DNA of 30,426 nt, from NCBI GenBank assembly GCA_011525445.1, contig WTGE01000249.1, forward strand, positions 1-30,426, in the 5' to 3' direction. This document shows, one piece after another, positions 17,958 to 25,083 of the stretch; position 1 is the first letter of the stretch, and each line of letters opens with the position of its first letter. The notes under the pieces were generated by a model that was given only the letters and a program-made list of their open reading frames with translations, did not search any database and had not been told where the DNA came from. The stretch is from Synechococcus sp. CO36386bin_37 (GTDB lineage: Bacteria; Cyanobacteriota; Cyanobacteriia; PCC-6307; Cyanobiaceae). The position numbers and the translations under genes were made by a program.

Positions 17958-18956
17958 TCAAGCAAGAGTTTGTATCCCGAGCGCAATCCCCACGCTCACG
18001 ACCAGACCAGCGAAGGCTTTCCCAAGGTCATGGCCAATGATCAGGCCAAGATCTCCACCCTCGCGATTGGTGAAGACAAACTCAAACTCTTTTTCCTTCA
18101 CCCGCAGGGCAACCTCCCGGCCACCGATCAATCCCAGGAACACCCATGTGGTGCTGAGAGGGAAGCTGGATAGGAACGCTTTGTAGAGCAGGCAGAGACC
18201 AAAGAAGAAATCAATCACCGTGGCCGAGCGCACATCGGAGCTGTTGGTCTTGGTGCGAAGTACGGCCTGGAGCGGGCCACCGCCGGTGGCGACCAGTACA
18301 CAGAGGCCCACGCAGAGCACTGCCGTGCAGATCGTCATAGGCAAGAAGTCAAGCTGGCGAGGTAGGAAAACAAAAATGTTTGCGAGGTCCTGCACCAGCC
18401 ACATGCTCCATAGAAAACCTGTGGAGAACCACTGCATGACATACCAGATCTTGTTGACCTTTTGGCCTTCTTGCGTCTGCTGGAACACCCAGCGCTCCAG
18501 CAGCCACATTCCCAGGCCGTAGGCGATCAGACCTACGCAAAACGCCACGAAGTAACCCGTGAGAGTGCTACTCAGTAGCTCTGCGATATTGGTTGGCTTG
18601 AACGTCGAGAGCACCAGGAAGGAGGTGCTCATGGGTGCACCCCATTGGGTGAGAGCCAACACGGCGAGCGGAGGAAGGATGTAGACCCAGGAGAAGGGGT
18701 CAGGAAGCGGGAACTCCTGACCGGGAACATTGAGGCGACCCCAGGCAGGATCCCCATAATTGAGAAACCAGCCCAGCATCAGTACCGCAATTGTGACCGT
18801 GCAGATGAAGAGCATCTGCACGGCTTTTGGGCTGCGTGTCTTGTTGGAAGAGATGTAAGTGCCGAGGGTTTGCAGTGAGTCGTTGGCGACTACCGAGTAG
18901 GCGGCCAATAAGAAGCCAACGATCATCCAGGTGTTGACATCCCTGAATCCGCTCAT
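17958..18956 (-). CDS. Divergent PiT (PHO4)-like membrane transporter
   Basis: This 332-aa polytopic membrane protein shows the inverted-repeat pattern of the PiT inorganic phosphate transporters. The N-terminal GFLLAAYSVVANDSLQTLGT (residues 14-33) resembles the family's G-A-N-D-x-A-N-x-x-G-T motif with N25-D26 kept. The second half has the cognate stretch WLVQDLANIF (about 186-195), where N-D is changed to Q-D. Both repeats have the later Ser/Thr motif: APMSTS (107-112) and PLSTT (266-270). About eight to ten hydrophobic segments are present. The assignment rests on motif reading, and the substrate may not be phosphate. The start is ATG. The gene is transcribed towards the origin region and starts 96 bp after the thrC stop. 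Confidence 0.62.
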   Translation of the reverse strand: MSGFRDVNTWMIVGFLLAAYSVVANDSLQTLGTYISSNKTRSPKAVQMLFICTVTIAVLMLGWFLNYGDPAWGRLNVPGQEFPLPDPFSWVYILPPLAVLALTQWGAPMSTSFLVLSTFKPTNIAELLSSTLTGYFVAFCVGLIAYGLGMWLLERWVFQQTQEGQKVNKIWYVMQWFSTGFLWSMWLVQDLANIFVFLPRQLDFLPMTICTAVLCVGLCVLVATGGGPLQAVLRTKTNSSDVRSATVIDFFFGLCLLYKAFLSSFPLSTTWVFLGLIGGREVALRVKEKEFEFVFTNREGGDLGLIIGHDLGKAFAGLVVSVGIALGIQTLA

Positions 18957-19052
18957 TCGGATGACATGAACATTGTTGAGTGGGCTTCAGAACCGATGGC
19001 GGTAATGCAGACGACTGCAGGCTGTGTTTTGGTCTTTCAAGAGAGCGGCGCG

Positions 19053-20159
19053 TTAAAACCCCATCACCTTGGCCACGGTGCTCAGATCAGGATCAAGATC
19101 GGCGTAGAAGGCAGCGTCGTTGTTGTTGATCGCACAGTCTGGATCTTTCAGACCATTTCCCGTCAATACACAGACCACTGTGGATCCGTCTGGAACCTCT
19201 GCGCCACGCTTGATTAACCCGGCTACTGAGGCTGCACTTGCGGGCTCACAAAAGATTCCTTCTTGGGCACCCAGCAGTTTGTAGGCATCGATGATTTCCT
19301 CATCGGTGACATCCAGGAAAGCCCCGTTGCTCGCCTGACGGGCTGCGATGGCCTTTGCTCGGTTCACCGGGTTGCCGATACGAATGGCGGTCGCAATTGT
19401 TTCTGGATCAGTCACGGTGGTTTCATTCACCAGTGGCGCGGAGCCACTGGCCTGGAATCCCATCATTCGCGGCAAACGCCGACTGCGTCCCGCTTGTTGA
19501 TATTCCTGGAAGCCCATCCAGTAGGCCGTGATGTTGCCAGCGTTGCCCATGGGGATGCATAACCAGTCAGGAGCATCCCCAAGGGCATCAACGATTTCAA
19601 ACGCTGCGGTCTTCTGACCCTGCAGTCGGAAGGGATTCACTGAGTTCACCAGGGTGATGGGGTATTTCTCTGCGGCTTCGCGAACGATGTCGAGAGCACG
19701 GTCGAAATTCCCCCGGATCGCCAGTACTTCAGCTCCATAGACCAGGGCCTGCGCCAGTTTCCCCTGTGCGACGTATCCGTCTGGAATCAACACGAAGGCT
19801 CGCATTCCGCCTCGACGGGCATAGGCGGCGGCAGCAGCACTGGTATTGCCAGTGCTGGCGCAAATCACCGCTTCACACCCTGCTTCTTTGGCTTTGCTGA
19901 TCGCCATGGTCATCCCGCGATCCTTAAAGGATCCGGTGGGATTCAGACCGTCGTACTTGATGAAGACGCGGACACCGCGTCCAATTCTTTCCGCAATGGA
20001 TGAAACCGGAATCAGGGGTGTGGCACCTTCATGCAAGGTGATCACAGGAGTGGCCGACGAAACAGGAAGCCAAGATCGATAGGCCTCAATCAGCCCAGGC
20101 CAGTCCTGCATGACGGGTTGGGCTGTGAAACGTTGGCGGAGGTTCTGAAGCAGGGACAC
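19053..20159 (-). CDS. thrC: Threonine synthase
   Basis: ThrC is the PLP enzyme that converts O-phosphohomoserine to threonine, the last step of threonine synthesis. The PLP lysine is K79 in NPTGSFKDRG. ASTGNTSAAAAAYA is the phosphate-binding loop and PMGNAGNITAYW is characteristic of this fold family. Length is 368 aa, normal for the short bacterial type. The start is GTG at 20159. An ATG at 20111 (MQDWPGLIEAYRSW) is the alternative and would still keep the catalytic core. It lies 64 bp downstream of the DUF1400 gene on the same strand. Confidence 0.96.
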   Translation of the reverse strand: MSLLQNLRQRFTAQPVMQDWPGLIEAYRSWLPVSSATPVITLHEGATPLIPVSSIAERIGRGVRVFIKYDGLNPTGSFKDRGMTMAISKAKEAGCEAVICASTGNTSAAAAAYARRGGMRAFVLIPDGYVAQGKLAQALVYGAEVLAIRGNFDRALDIVREAAEKYPITLVNSVNPFRLQGQKTAAFEIVDALGDAPDWLCIPMGNAGNITAYWMGFQEYQQAGRSRRLPRMMGFQASGSAPLVNETTVTDPETIATAIRIGNPVNRAKAIAARQASNGAFLDVTDEEIIDAYKLLGAQEGIFCEPASAASVAGLIKRGAEVPDGSTVVCVLTGNGLKDPDCAINNNDAAFYADLDPDLSTVAKVMGF

Positions 20160-20223
20160 CTGCGGAGGGCAACAATCTTTGAAATCTATGTGTCTGGAGA
20201 GAGTGCCTGGAATTAAGACCGCG

Positions 20224-20793
20224 TTACTTCAAACCATCGAGCGGCGAATCCGAGAAGAATTTCACAAGATCAGCGATTGATTCTGCCTTTTCAATCAAAG
20301 CAACCAGTGCGGGAAGATTCACCGCCAATACCTCTGATGGGTAAGCCTCCAGAAAATTAATCATCGAGATACTGCCTTTCCCCTCTTGCAAGCCATTGAT
20401 CACGCCTGCTCGAATGGCGGGGACACTGACGGATGGATCTGGAACTTTCAAGGGATACAGGATCGTGGCCACCCGCCGAATAATCACGTCTCCAATGCGG
20501 GTGGACATCAAGCGACTGGTCAGCACTAAGGGAAGATCCAGTTTTTGATTGAGCAGTTTTGCAACGTCTTTGGGATCCTGTCTGGCCAGCCGCAGGGCAT
20601 CGGAGAGAAGGCCTCTGGCGACGCCTGTTTCAGCGAGATCGACAAGATCATTCACTGAAATGGATCGTTTGTAGGCCCCACTGACAAAAGCCACATCCCT
20701 CGCTGCAAAGGCAGGTTGGAGAGACGATGACAGCGTGAGACCGATTGCGGTACCCAACGCCAGGATGATTTGGCGACTGGATCTGCGGGGCAT
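20224..20793 (-). CDS. Exported stand-alone DUF1400 protein
   Basis: This 189-aa protein starts MPRRSSRQIILALG and has a hydrophobic core ending in LQPAFA, a clear signal peptide with probable cleavage before ARD. The mature part matches DUF1400: KRSISVNDLVDLAETG, a central helical region, and a final SMINFLEAYPSEVLAVNLPALVAL. DUF1400 is usually found in front of an alpha/beta hydrolase domain in cyanobacteria. Here the hydrolase part is absent and the protein stops at a normal TAA, so it has no catalytic residues of its own. The function is unknown. It lies 22 nt after the ABC1 kinase and 64 nt before thrC, probably in one transcript. A fused relative is encoded at 28059-29570. Confidence 0.8.
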   Translation of the reverse strand: MPRRSSRQIILALGTAIGLTLSSSLQPAFAARDVAFVSGAYKRSISVNDLVDLAETGVARGLLSDALRLARQDPKDVAKLLNQKLDLPLVLTSRLMSTRIGDVIIRRVATILYPLKVPDPSVSVPAIRAGVINGLQEGKGSISMINFLEAYPSEVLAVNLPALVALIEKAESIADLVKFFSDSPLDGLK

Positions 20794-20815
20794 AAACTTG
20801 AAGAATTGACGGAAT

Positions 20816-22690
20816 CTAGGTCGAACCTGCAGCTGCTGCTTTCACAAGGCGGACAACTCCGCGTTCGGCTAGTCCTTGAGCTAATGCAACACCCATTTGC
20901 CTTGCATCGCGTTCACGAATGAGGCGAGGAAGTCGGCTGAACACCAATTCGGGATTGAATCCAGGGAGTTGTTGCAAAACGTGGATCAATTGACGAATGG
21001 GTTCGAGGTCGAGGTAGCTCTCTTCGTTGAATGAGGGGGTGGCATCAAGTAAGAGGGTCGGTTGAATTGCTCGTGGTAAACGACGTCCAATGCGTTGCAA
21101 TGCGGTCCAGCCAATCGCGTCCAACCGATCTGCCAAAGCGTCCACCAATTGGTTACGCAACATTCCTCCGTTGGGAGAAAAGAGAAAATCCAGTACTTGA
21201 TCAAGCAATGTCTCAAGATCAAGTTGACTTTGGCTTGCTGCACTGGCAACGAGATTTTCCAGACGAGTCCAGCGGAATGCTTCGCCATCAAAAAGCATTT
21301 CCTTGAGGCTTTGACGCAGCTGTGGATCTGGGTCTTCCATCAAGCGTCGGGCAAAGTATGGATAGGCCGCACCGAGAATTTTGAATTCTGGATCCACGCT
21401 CAATGCAATTCCTTCGAGTGTGACAAGTGAGCGGATGATAAGGGCGTAGTAGGGAGGTACTCGAAACGGAAATTTGTACATCACACCAGACATATCATCC
21501 GTAACGCTTTTGAAATCCATTCGATTCACGCCCATTTCGATGGCCTGGCTGAAGACTGATTCGAAAGCCGGAACAATAGGCTCTAAATTAACATCTTCAG
21601 CTAAAAAACCGAGGGTAACAAAATCTTCAGATAACTTACCAAAATTACGATTAACCAAATGAACAACAGCTTGTATCAAGCCGGTTCTGGATTCTCGACT
21701 GACTTCACTCATCATACCGAAATCGAGATAACAGAGTCGTCCATCAGCCATTGCTAACAGGTTGCCTGGGTGAGGATCTGCATGGAAAAATCCATGTTCT
21801 AGCAGTTGTTGAAGACTGCAACTCACTCCCACTTCAACCATATCGTCCGGATCTATTCCCAGTTCACGGACCGCATCGAGATTTGTTAATTTAACTCCAT
21901 CAATCCATTCCATTGTTAACACTCTTCGACTCGTAGCTTCCAGAAAAATCTCGGGAACAGCTATTCGAATATTATGTTCATGTAATTCTCTAAATTTTTC
22001 TGCGTTCGCTGCCTCGTTGAGATAATCCATTTCTTCAAAAACTCTGCTCCCAAGTTCATCAATCAGGGCTACAAGATCGCTTCGAATTAAGCCGATGTTG
22101 GTGTTTAACCAAGCAGCGATGTTGCGGACGATATAGAGATCAAGAGTGATTTGCTCTCTCAAACCGGGTCGTTGCACCTTCACAGCTACTTTCTGGCCAT
22201 TTTTGAGATATCCCTTATGCACTTGACCAAGAGATGCTGCGGAAATGGGCTCTCGATCGAGTTCGGAGTAGATGCTGTCGACGGGTGCGCCTAAATCGTC
22301 TTCGATGCAGGCCATCGCCAGGTCGCTGTCGAAGCCGGGCAGTTGGTCCTGTAATTGGGCCAGTTCTTCAAGAAGCACAGGAGGAACAATGTCTGGTCTC
22401 GTTGAAAGCGCCTGTCCAGCTTTGATGAACGCAGGGCCAAGTTCCACAAGAAGATTGGCGAACTCCTTGGCTCTGTTTCGGGCTCGCTCCTGATTCCTGA
22501 GTAGCCCAAGCAACTTGTCAATGCCGATTCCTAGGAGCAAAAGCCCTATGGGAACAAGGGTTTGCCAGAGGCGGCGCAGCAGACGTTGCGGATGACCTGC
22601 GTAAATCCGTGTGATCGCTGCCGGGTCGTATTCGAGCAGGCCAGCGGCCTCGATGAAATCACCTAGTTCGTGTTGTGCCACAGCCGCCAC
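20816..22690 (-). CDS. ABC1/UbiB (AarF) family atypical kinase
   Basis: This is an atypical protein-kinase-like ATPase of the ABC1 family, linked in plants and cyanobacteria to prenylquinone metabolism and plastid lipid bodies. Counted from the GTG at 22690, the family motifs are KAGQ (about 90-93), SLGQVH (153-158), VAVKVQ with the ATP lysine at about 171, HADPHPGN (303-310) and DFG (323-325). Length is 624 aa. The open frame continues to 22966, but that extension runs antisense through the recN start and is low-complexity, so the real start must be near 22690. Bases 21450-22160 are noticeably AT-rich. The start lies 46 bp from the divergent recN start. Confidence 0.92.
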   Translation of the reverse strand: MAAVAQHELGDFIEAAGLLEYDPAAITRIYAGHPQRLLRRLWQTLVPIGLLLLGIGIDKLLGLLRNQERARNRAKEFANLLVELGPAFIKAGQALSTRPDIVPPVLLEELAQLQDQLPGFDSDLAMACIEDDLGAPVDSIYSELDREPISAASLGQVHKGYLKNGQKVAVKVQRPGLREQITLDLYIVRNIAAWLNTNIGLIRSDLVALIDELGSRVFEEMDYLNEAANAEKFRELHEHNIRIAVPEIFLEATSRRVLTMEWIDGVKLTNLDAVRELGIDPDDMVEVGVSCSLQQLLEHGFFHADPHPGNLLAMADGRLCYLDFGMMSEVSRESRTGLIQAVVHLVNRNFGKLSEDFVTLGFLAEDVNLEPIVPAFESVFSQAIEMGVNRMDFKSVTDDMSGVMYKFPFRVPPYYALIIRSLVTLEGIALSVDPEFKILGAAYPYFARRLMEDPDPQLRQSLKEMLFDGEAFRWTRLENLVASAASQSQLDLETLLDQVLDFLFSPNGGMLRNQLVDALADRLDAIGWTALQRIGRRLPRAIQPTLLLDATPSFNEESYLDLEPIRQLIHVLQQLPGFNPELVFSRLPRLIRERDARQMGVALAQGLAERGVVRLVKAAAAGST

Positions 22691-22736
22691 TGAGATGGTG
22701 ATCCCTTCTAAACGACCAGAGCCGTCGCTACGGTTT

Positions 22737-24446
22737 ATGGAACTACCGGGGCTTGCCTTGCTGACCAGTCTGAGACTGGACCATATCGCTCTGATCGACA
22801 GCCTGGAGCTGGTGTTCGATCGAGGGTTTTCTGTGCTGACCGGAGAGACGGGTGCGGGTAAATCCTTGTTGTTGGACGCTCTTGATGCTGTGTTGGGCGG
22901 TTGGCAGGGAACAATGGCGAGTCGTTTGGTGCGTGCGGGTTGTGATCGCGCCATGATCGAGGCCACCTTTACGCCAGACGAAGTTGTTCGGCGTTGGCTT
23001 CATGAACAGGAGCTGGAAGAGGACGATGGTGATCTGGTGCTGTCGCGCGAGTGGAAGCGCCAGGATGAGCGCTTGAGCAGCCGTTCACGTTTGAACGGTG
23101 TCGTCGTGAATCGACAGCAGTTGCTTCAGCTCAGACCGTTGCTCATCGATCTCACGGTGCAGGGGCAATCACAGCACCTAGCGCGTCCTGGACAGCAGTG
23201 CCGTTGGATTGATCGACTAGGCGGCGAGCCCTTAATTCAGTGTGTTCAGCAGGTACGTGACAGTTACAAGTCGTGGCAGCGCTGTCATTCCGCAGTGTTG
23301 ACAATGGATAACGACCGCCGTCGGCTACAGGAACAGCAGGATGAGAACGAGTCGCTGTTGAGAGAGCTCGAAGCGGCAGCACTCGATGACCCTGCAGAAA
23401 TTCAACAGTTGGAACAAGAGCAAGATCGCCTTGTTCATGGGGTGCGTCTTTTGGAGGGCTTGGCTGTCCTCATGGGTCGGCTTCAGGACGGAGCTGACCA
23501 GGCACCTTCAGCTCTCGATCACCTCACAGCCTGTTGTCATGAGCTGCAGCAACTCCACACCTTGGATCCATCCCTTGCTGTCTCAGCAGAACAATGTCTG
23601 AATCTGGAAGCTGGTCTGCTGGATCTCATCCGGTCTCTCGAAGCTTATGGAGCGTCGCTCGAGAGCGATCCTGAACGGTTGGGTGCGTTGCAAGATCGCC
23701 TTGCGATGCTGAAGCGATTGGAGCGGCGTCATGGTTCTGATCTAGGGGGCTTGATCGAACGTCGAGATTCGCTTCGTGATCAGATGGCTGTGGCTGGTGC
23801 CGATGCGGCTTTTGAACAATTATTGCTTCAGGAACAGGATGCCAGGGCTCATCGAGATTCCTGTCATCAATCTTTGACGAGGTTACGACGGCTTTCAGCG
23901 ACTTCTCTGGAAGAACGCTTGATGACGTATCTGCGTCCTATGGGACTGGACAATGTGCGTTTTCAAGTGGAGTTTTCGACAGTTGAGCCCATGGAAACTG
24001 GCGCAGATGGCATTTCTTTCCTGTTTGCCGCCAATCCTGGCCAGCCCCTCGCTCCGCTTGCGGAGGTGGCCTCAGGCGGAGAGATGTCACGTTTTCTGTT
24101 GGCTCTCAAAACCTGTTTGGCGGACGTGGATGGTTCCAGCACCTTGTTGTTTGATGAAATCGACAGCGGTATCAGTGGGCGAGTTTGCGGAGAGATGGCG
24201 AATGTGCTGCAAACCTTGGCCAAGCATCGCCAGGTGTTTTGTGTAACCCATCAACCCCTCGTGGCAGCTGCAGCTGATCATCACTTCCGAGTTTCCAAGG
24301 AGGTGATCGATGGAGTGACTTGCTCGCGAGTGTCACAACTAATGGACATTCCGGCCCGTGAGCAGGAATTGGCGGAACTGGCTGGTGGCGATCTTGGCGA
24401 AGCTCGGGCTTATGCCGCAAGTCTTCTTGAGCAGCGTGTGGCTTGA
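22737..24446 (+). CDS. recN: DNA repair protein RecN
   Basis: RecN is an SMC-like ATPase that acts in double-strand-break repair. The chosen ATG at 22737 gives 569 aa starting MELPGLALLTSLRLDHIALI. The Walker A motif is GETGAGKS (36-43). A long coiled-coil centre (about 180-420) follows. The signature SGGEMSRF begins at about 446, and Walker B LLFDEIDSGISG has its Asp at about 473. The frame opens 126 nt further upstream, but that part overlaps the ABC1 gene and is unlike RecN. The last 150 nt have a decayed copy about 620 bp downstream. Inside the gene at 24297-24308 lies AAGGAGGTGATC, a full match to the anti-Shine-Dalgarno complement, here simply encoding Lys-Glu-Val-Ile. Confidence 0.96.
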   Translation: MELPGLALLTSLRLDHIALIDSLELVFDRGFSVLTGETGAGKSLLLDALDAVLGGWQGTMASRLVRAGCDRAMIEATFTPDEVVRRWLHEQELEEDDGDLVLSREWKRQDERLSSRSRLNGVVVNRQQLLQLRPLLIDLTVQGQSQHLARPGQQCRWIDRLGGEPLIQCVQQVRDSYKSWQRCHSAVLTMDNDRRRLQEQQDENESLLRELEAAALDDPAEIQQLEQEQDRLVHGVRLLEGLAVLMGRLQDGADQAPSALDHLTACCHELQQLHTLDPSLAVSAEQCLNLEAGLLDLIRSLEAYGASLESDPERLGALQDRLAMLKRLERRHGSDLGGLIERRDSLRDQMAVAGADAAFEQLLLQEQDARAHRDSCHQSLTRLRRLSATSLEERLMTYLRPMGLDNVRFQVEFSTVEPMETGADGISFLFAANPGQPLAPLAEVASGGEMSRFLLALKTCLADVDGSSTLLFDEIDSGISGRVCGEMANVLQTLAKHRQVFCVTHQPLVAAAADHHFRVSKEVIDGVTCSRVSQLMDIPAREQELAELAGGDLGEARAYAASLLEQRVA

Positions 24447-24606
24447 AACAATCTCAGGGTATTCATGACAGATTGCTGTCGACATGTTCGTCAAATAGAT
24501 CTTTGTTTGAATCACTCATCAGATTTTAGAGAAATTTCAGGCTAAATTTATTTCGTTTTGCATTTAAACTTTTAATCAACGCTCAGAGATCTGTATTGCA
24601 GTTTGA

Positions 24607-24843
24607 TCTATTTTTTGTGATCTCCTGCAACAGATTTCAAAGATAAGGTTTGAACGGGTATCAAGAGCGAATGATGACGCAGACAACAACAACCAACTGG
24701 AACAGAGACAACCATTGCTTGAGTGTTTGATCAGGAAGGATGTGGTTGATGCGCTTGCCGGTGATGAAACCATGGCAATTGCTATTGCGGCCTTGCTGAG
24801 CATGAGGAGAAGTAGTGCGACGCTGACGCCTCGATTCAGATAG
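24607..24843 (+). other. 78-codon open stretch without a standard start, possible gene remnant
   Basis: The plus frame between TGA at 24604-24606 and TAG at 24841-24843 reads through LLQQISKIRFERVSRANDD, then NNNQLEQRQPLLECLIRKD, VVDALAGDETMAIAIAALL and SMRRSS. The mix of charged helix and Leu/Ala-rich parts looks protein-like, but no ATG, GTG or TTG occurs near its beginning; the nearest option is CTG at 24625. It may be the remains of a small gene or chance. I do not recognise it. Confidence 0.25.
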
Positions 24844-24912
24844 GCCACAGTGCTGTGTCGGATTGCAGTGTCACGTCGGCCAGGCTGCTGCGGATCAAGT
24901 CCCTGCGTCCGG

Positions 24913-25014
24913 GTTTCCAAGGAGGTGATCAATGGAGCGACTGGCTCGCGAGTGTCCCAACTGCGGGACATTCAGGCTCGTGAGCAGGATTGGCGGGACT
25001 GGCTGGTGGCGATC
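24913..25014 (+). pseudogene. Decayed duplicate of the recN 3' end
   Basis: These 102 nt align with 24291-24393 inside recN with 10 mismatches and one 1-nt deletion, about 89% identity by hand. Translated, the copy reads VSKEVINGATGSRVSQLRDI against VSKEVIDGVTCSRVSQLMDI in RecN. It is frameshifted after the shared AREQ. Weaker similarity may continue on both sides. The sequence matches only the C-terminal end of RecN, so it cannot encode a working protein. Confidence 0.8.
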
Positions 25015-25083
25015 GATTGGATCAGAGAGCAGCCTCAACAGCACAAGTCTCTTTAGACTTGCCAACTTCCGAAAACTCTTCGT

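Larger units (their letters stand above)
24447..25083. other. 637-bp spacer between recN and uvrA with a decayed recN fragment
   Basis: No intact gene is convincing here. A short hairpin (GACAG, ATTG loop, CTGTC at 24467-24480) follows recN but has no T-run. Bases 24500-24640 are AT-rich. A 78-codon stop-free stretch lies at 24607-24843 and a copy of the recN 3' end at 24913-25014, both listed separately. In this otherwise tightly packed window, such a long spacer is itself unusual. Confidence 0.7.

Noticed and set aside
18608..18631. Hairpin GAGCACC with AGGTGCTC
   Set aside because: It lies inside the PiT-like coding region with no T-run, and can be explained by codon choice.
19000..19020. 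Possible terminator hairpin TGCAG, ACGA loop, CTGCA after thrC
   Set aside because: The stem is only 5 bp and no T-run follows on the minus strand.
22611..22736. N-terminal extension of the RecN frame
   Set aside because: It overlaps the ABC1 coding start on the other strand and is unlike RecN, which begins at the ATG at 22737.
22691..22966. N-terminal extension of the ABC1 kinase frame
   Set aside because: It is antisense to the RecN start including its Walker A region, and is low-complexity. The GTG at 22690 fits the family length better.
24576..24971. A 131-codon minus-strand open frame in the recN-uvrA spacer
   Set aside because: It runs antisense through the recN remnant and its start falls inside that remnant, so it is unlikely to be an old gene. 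Composition is unconvincing.
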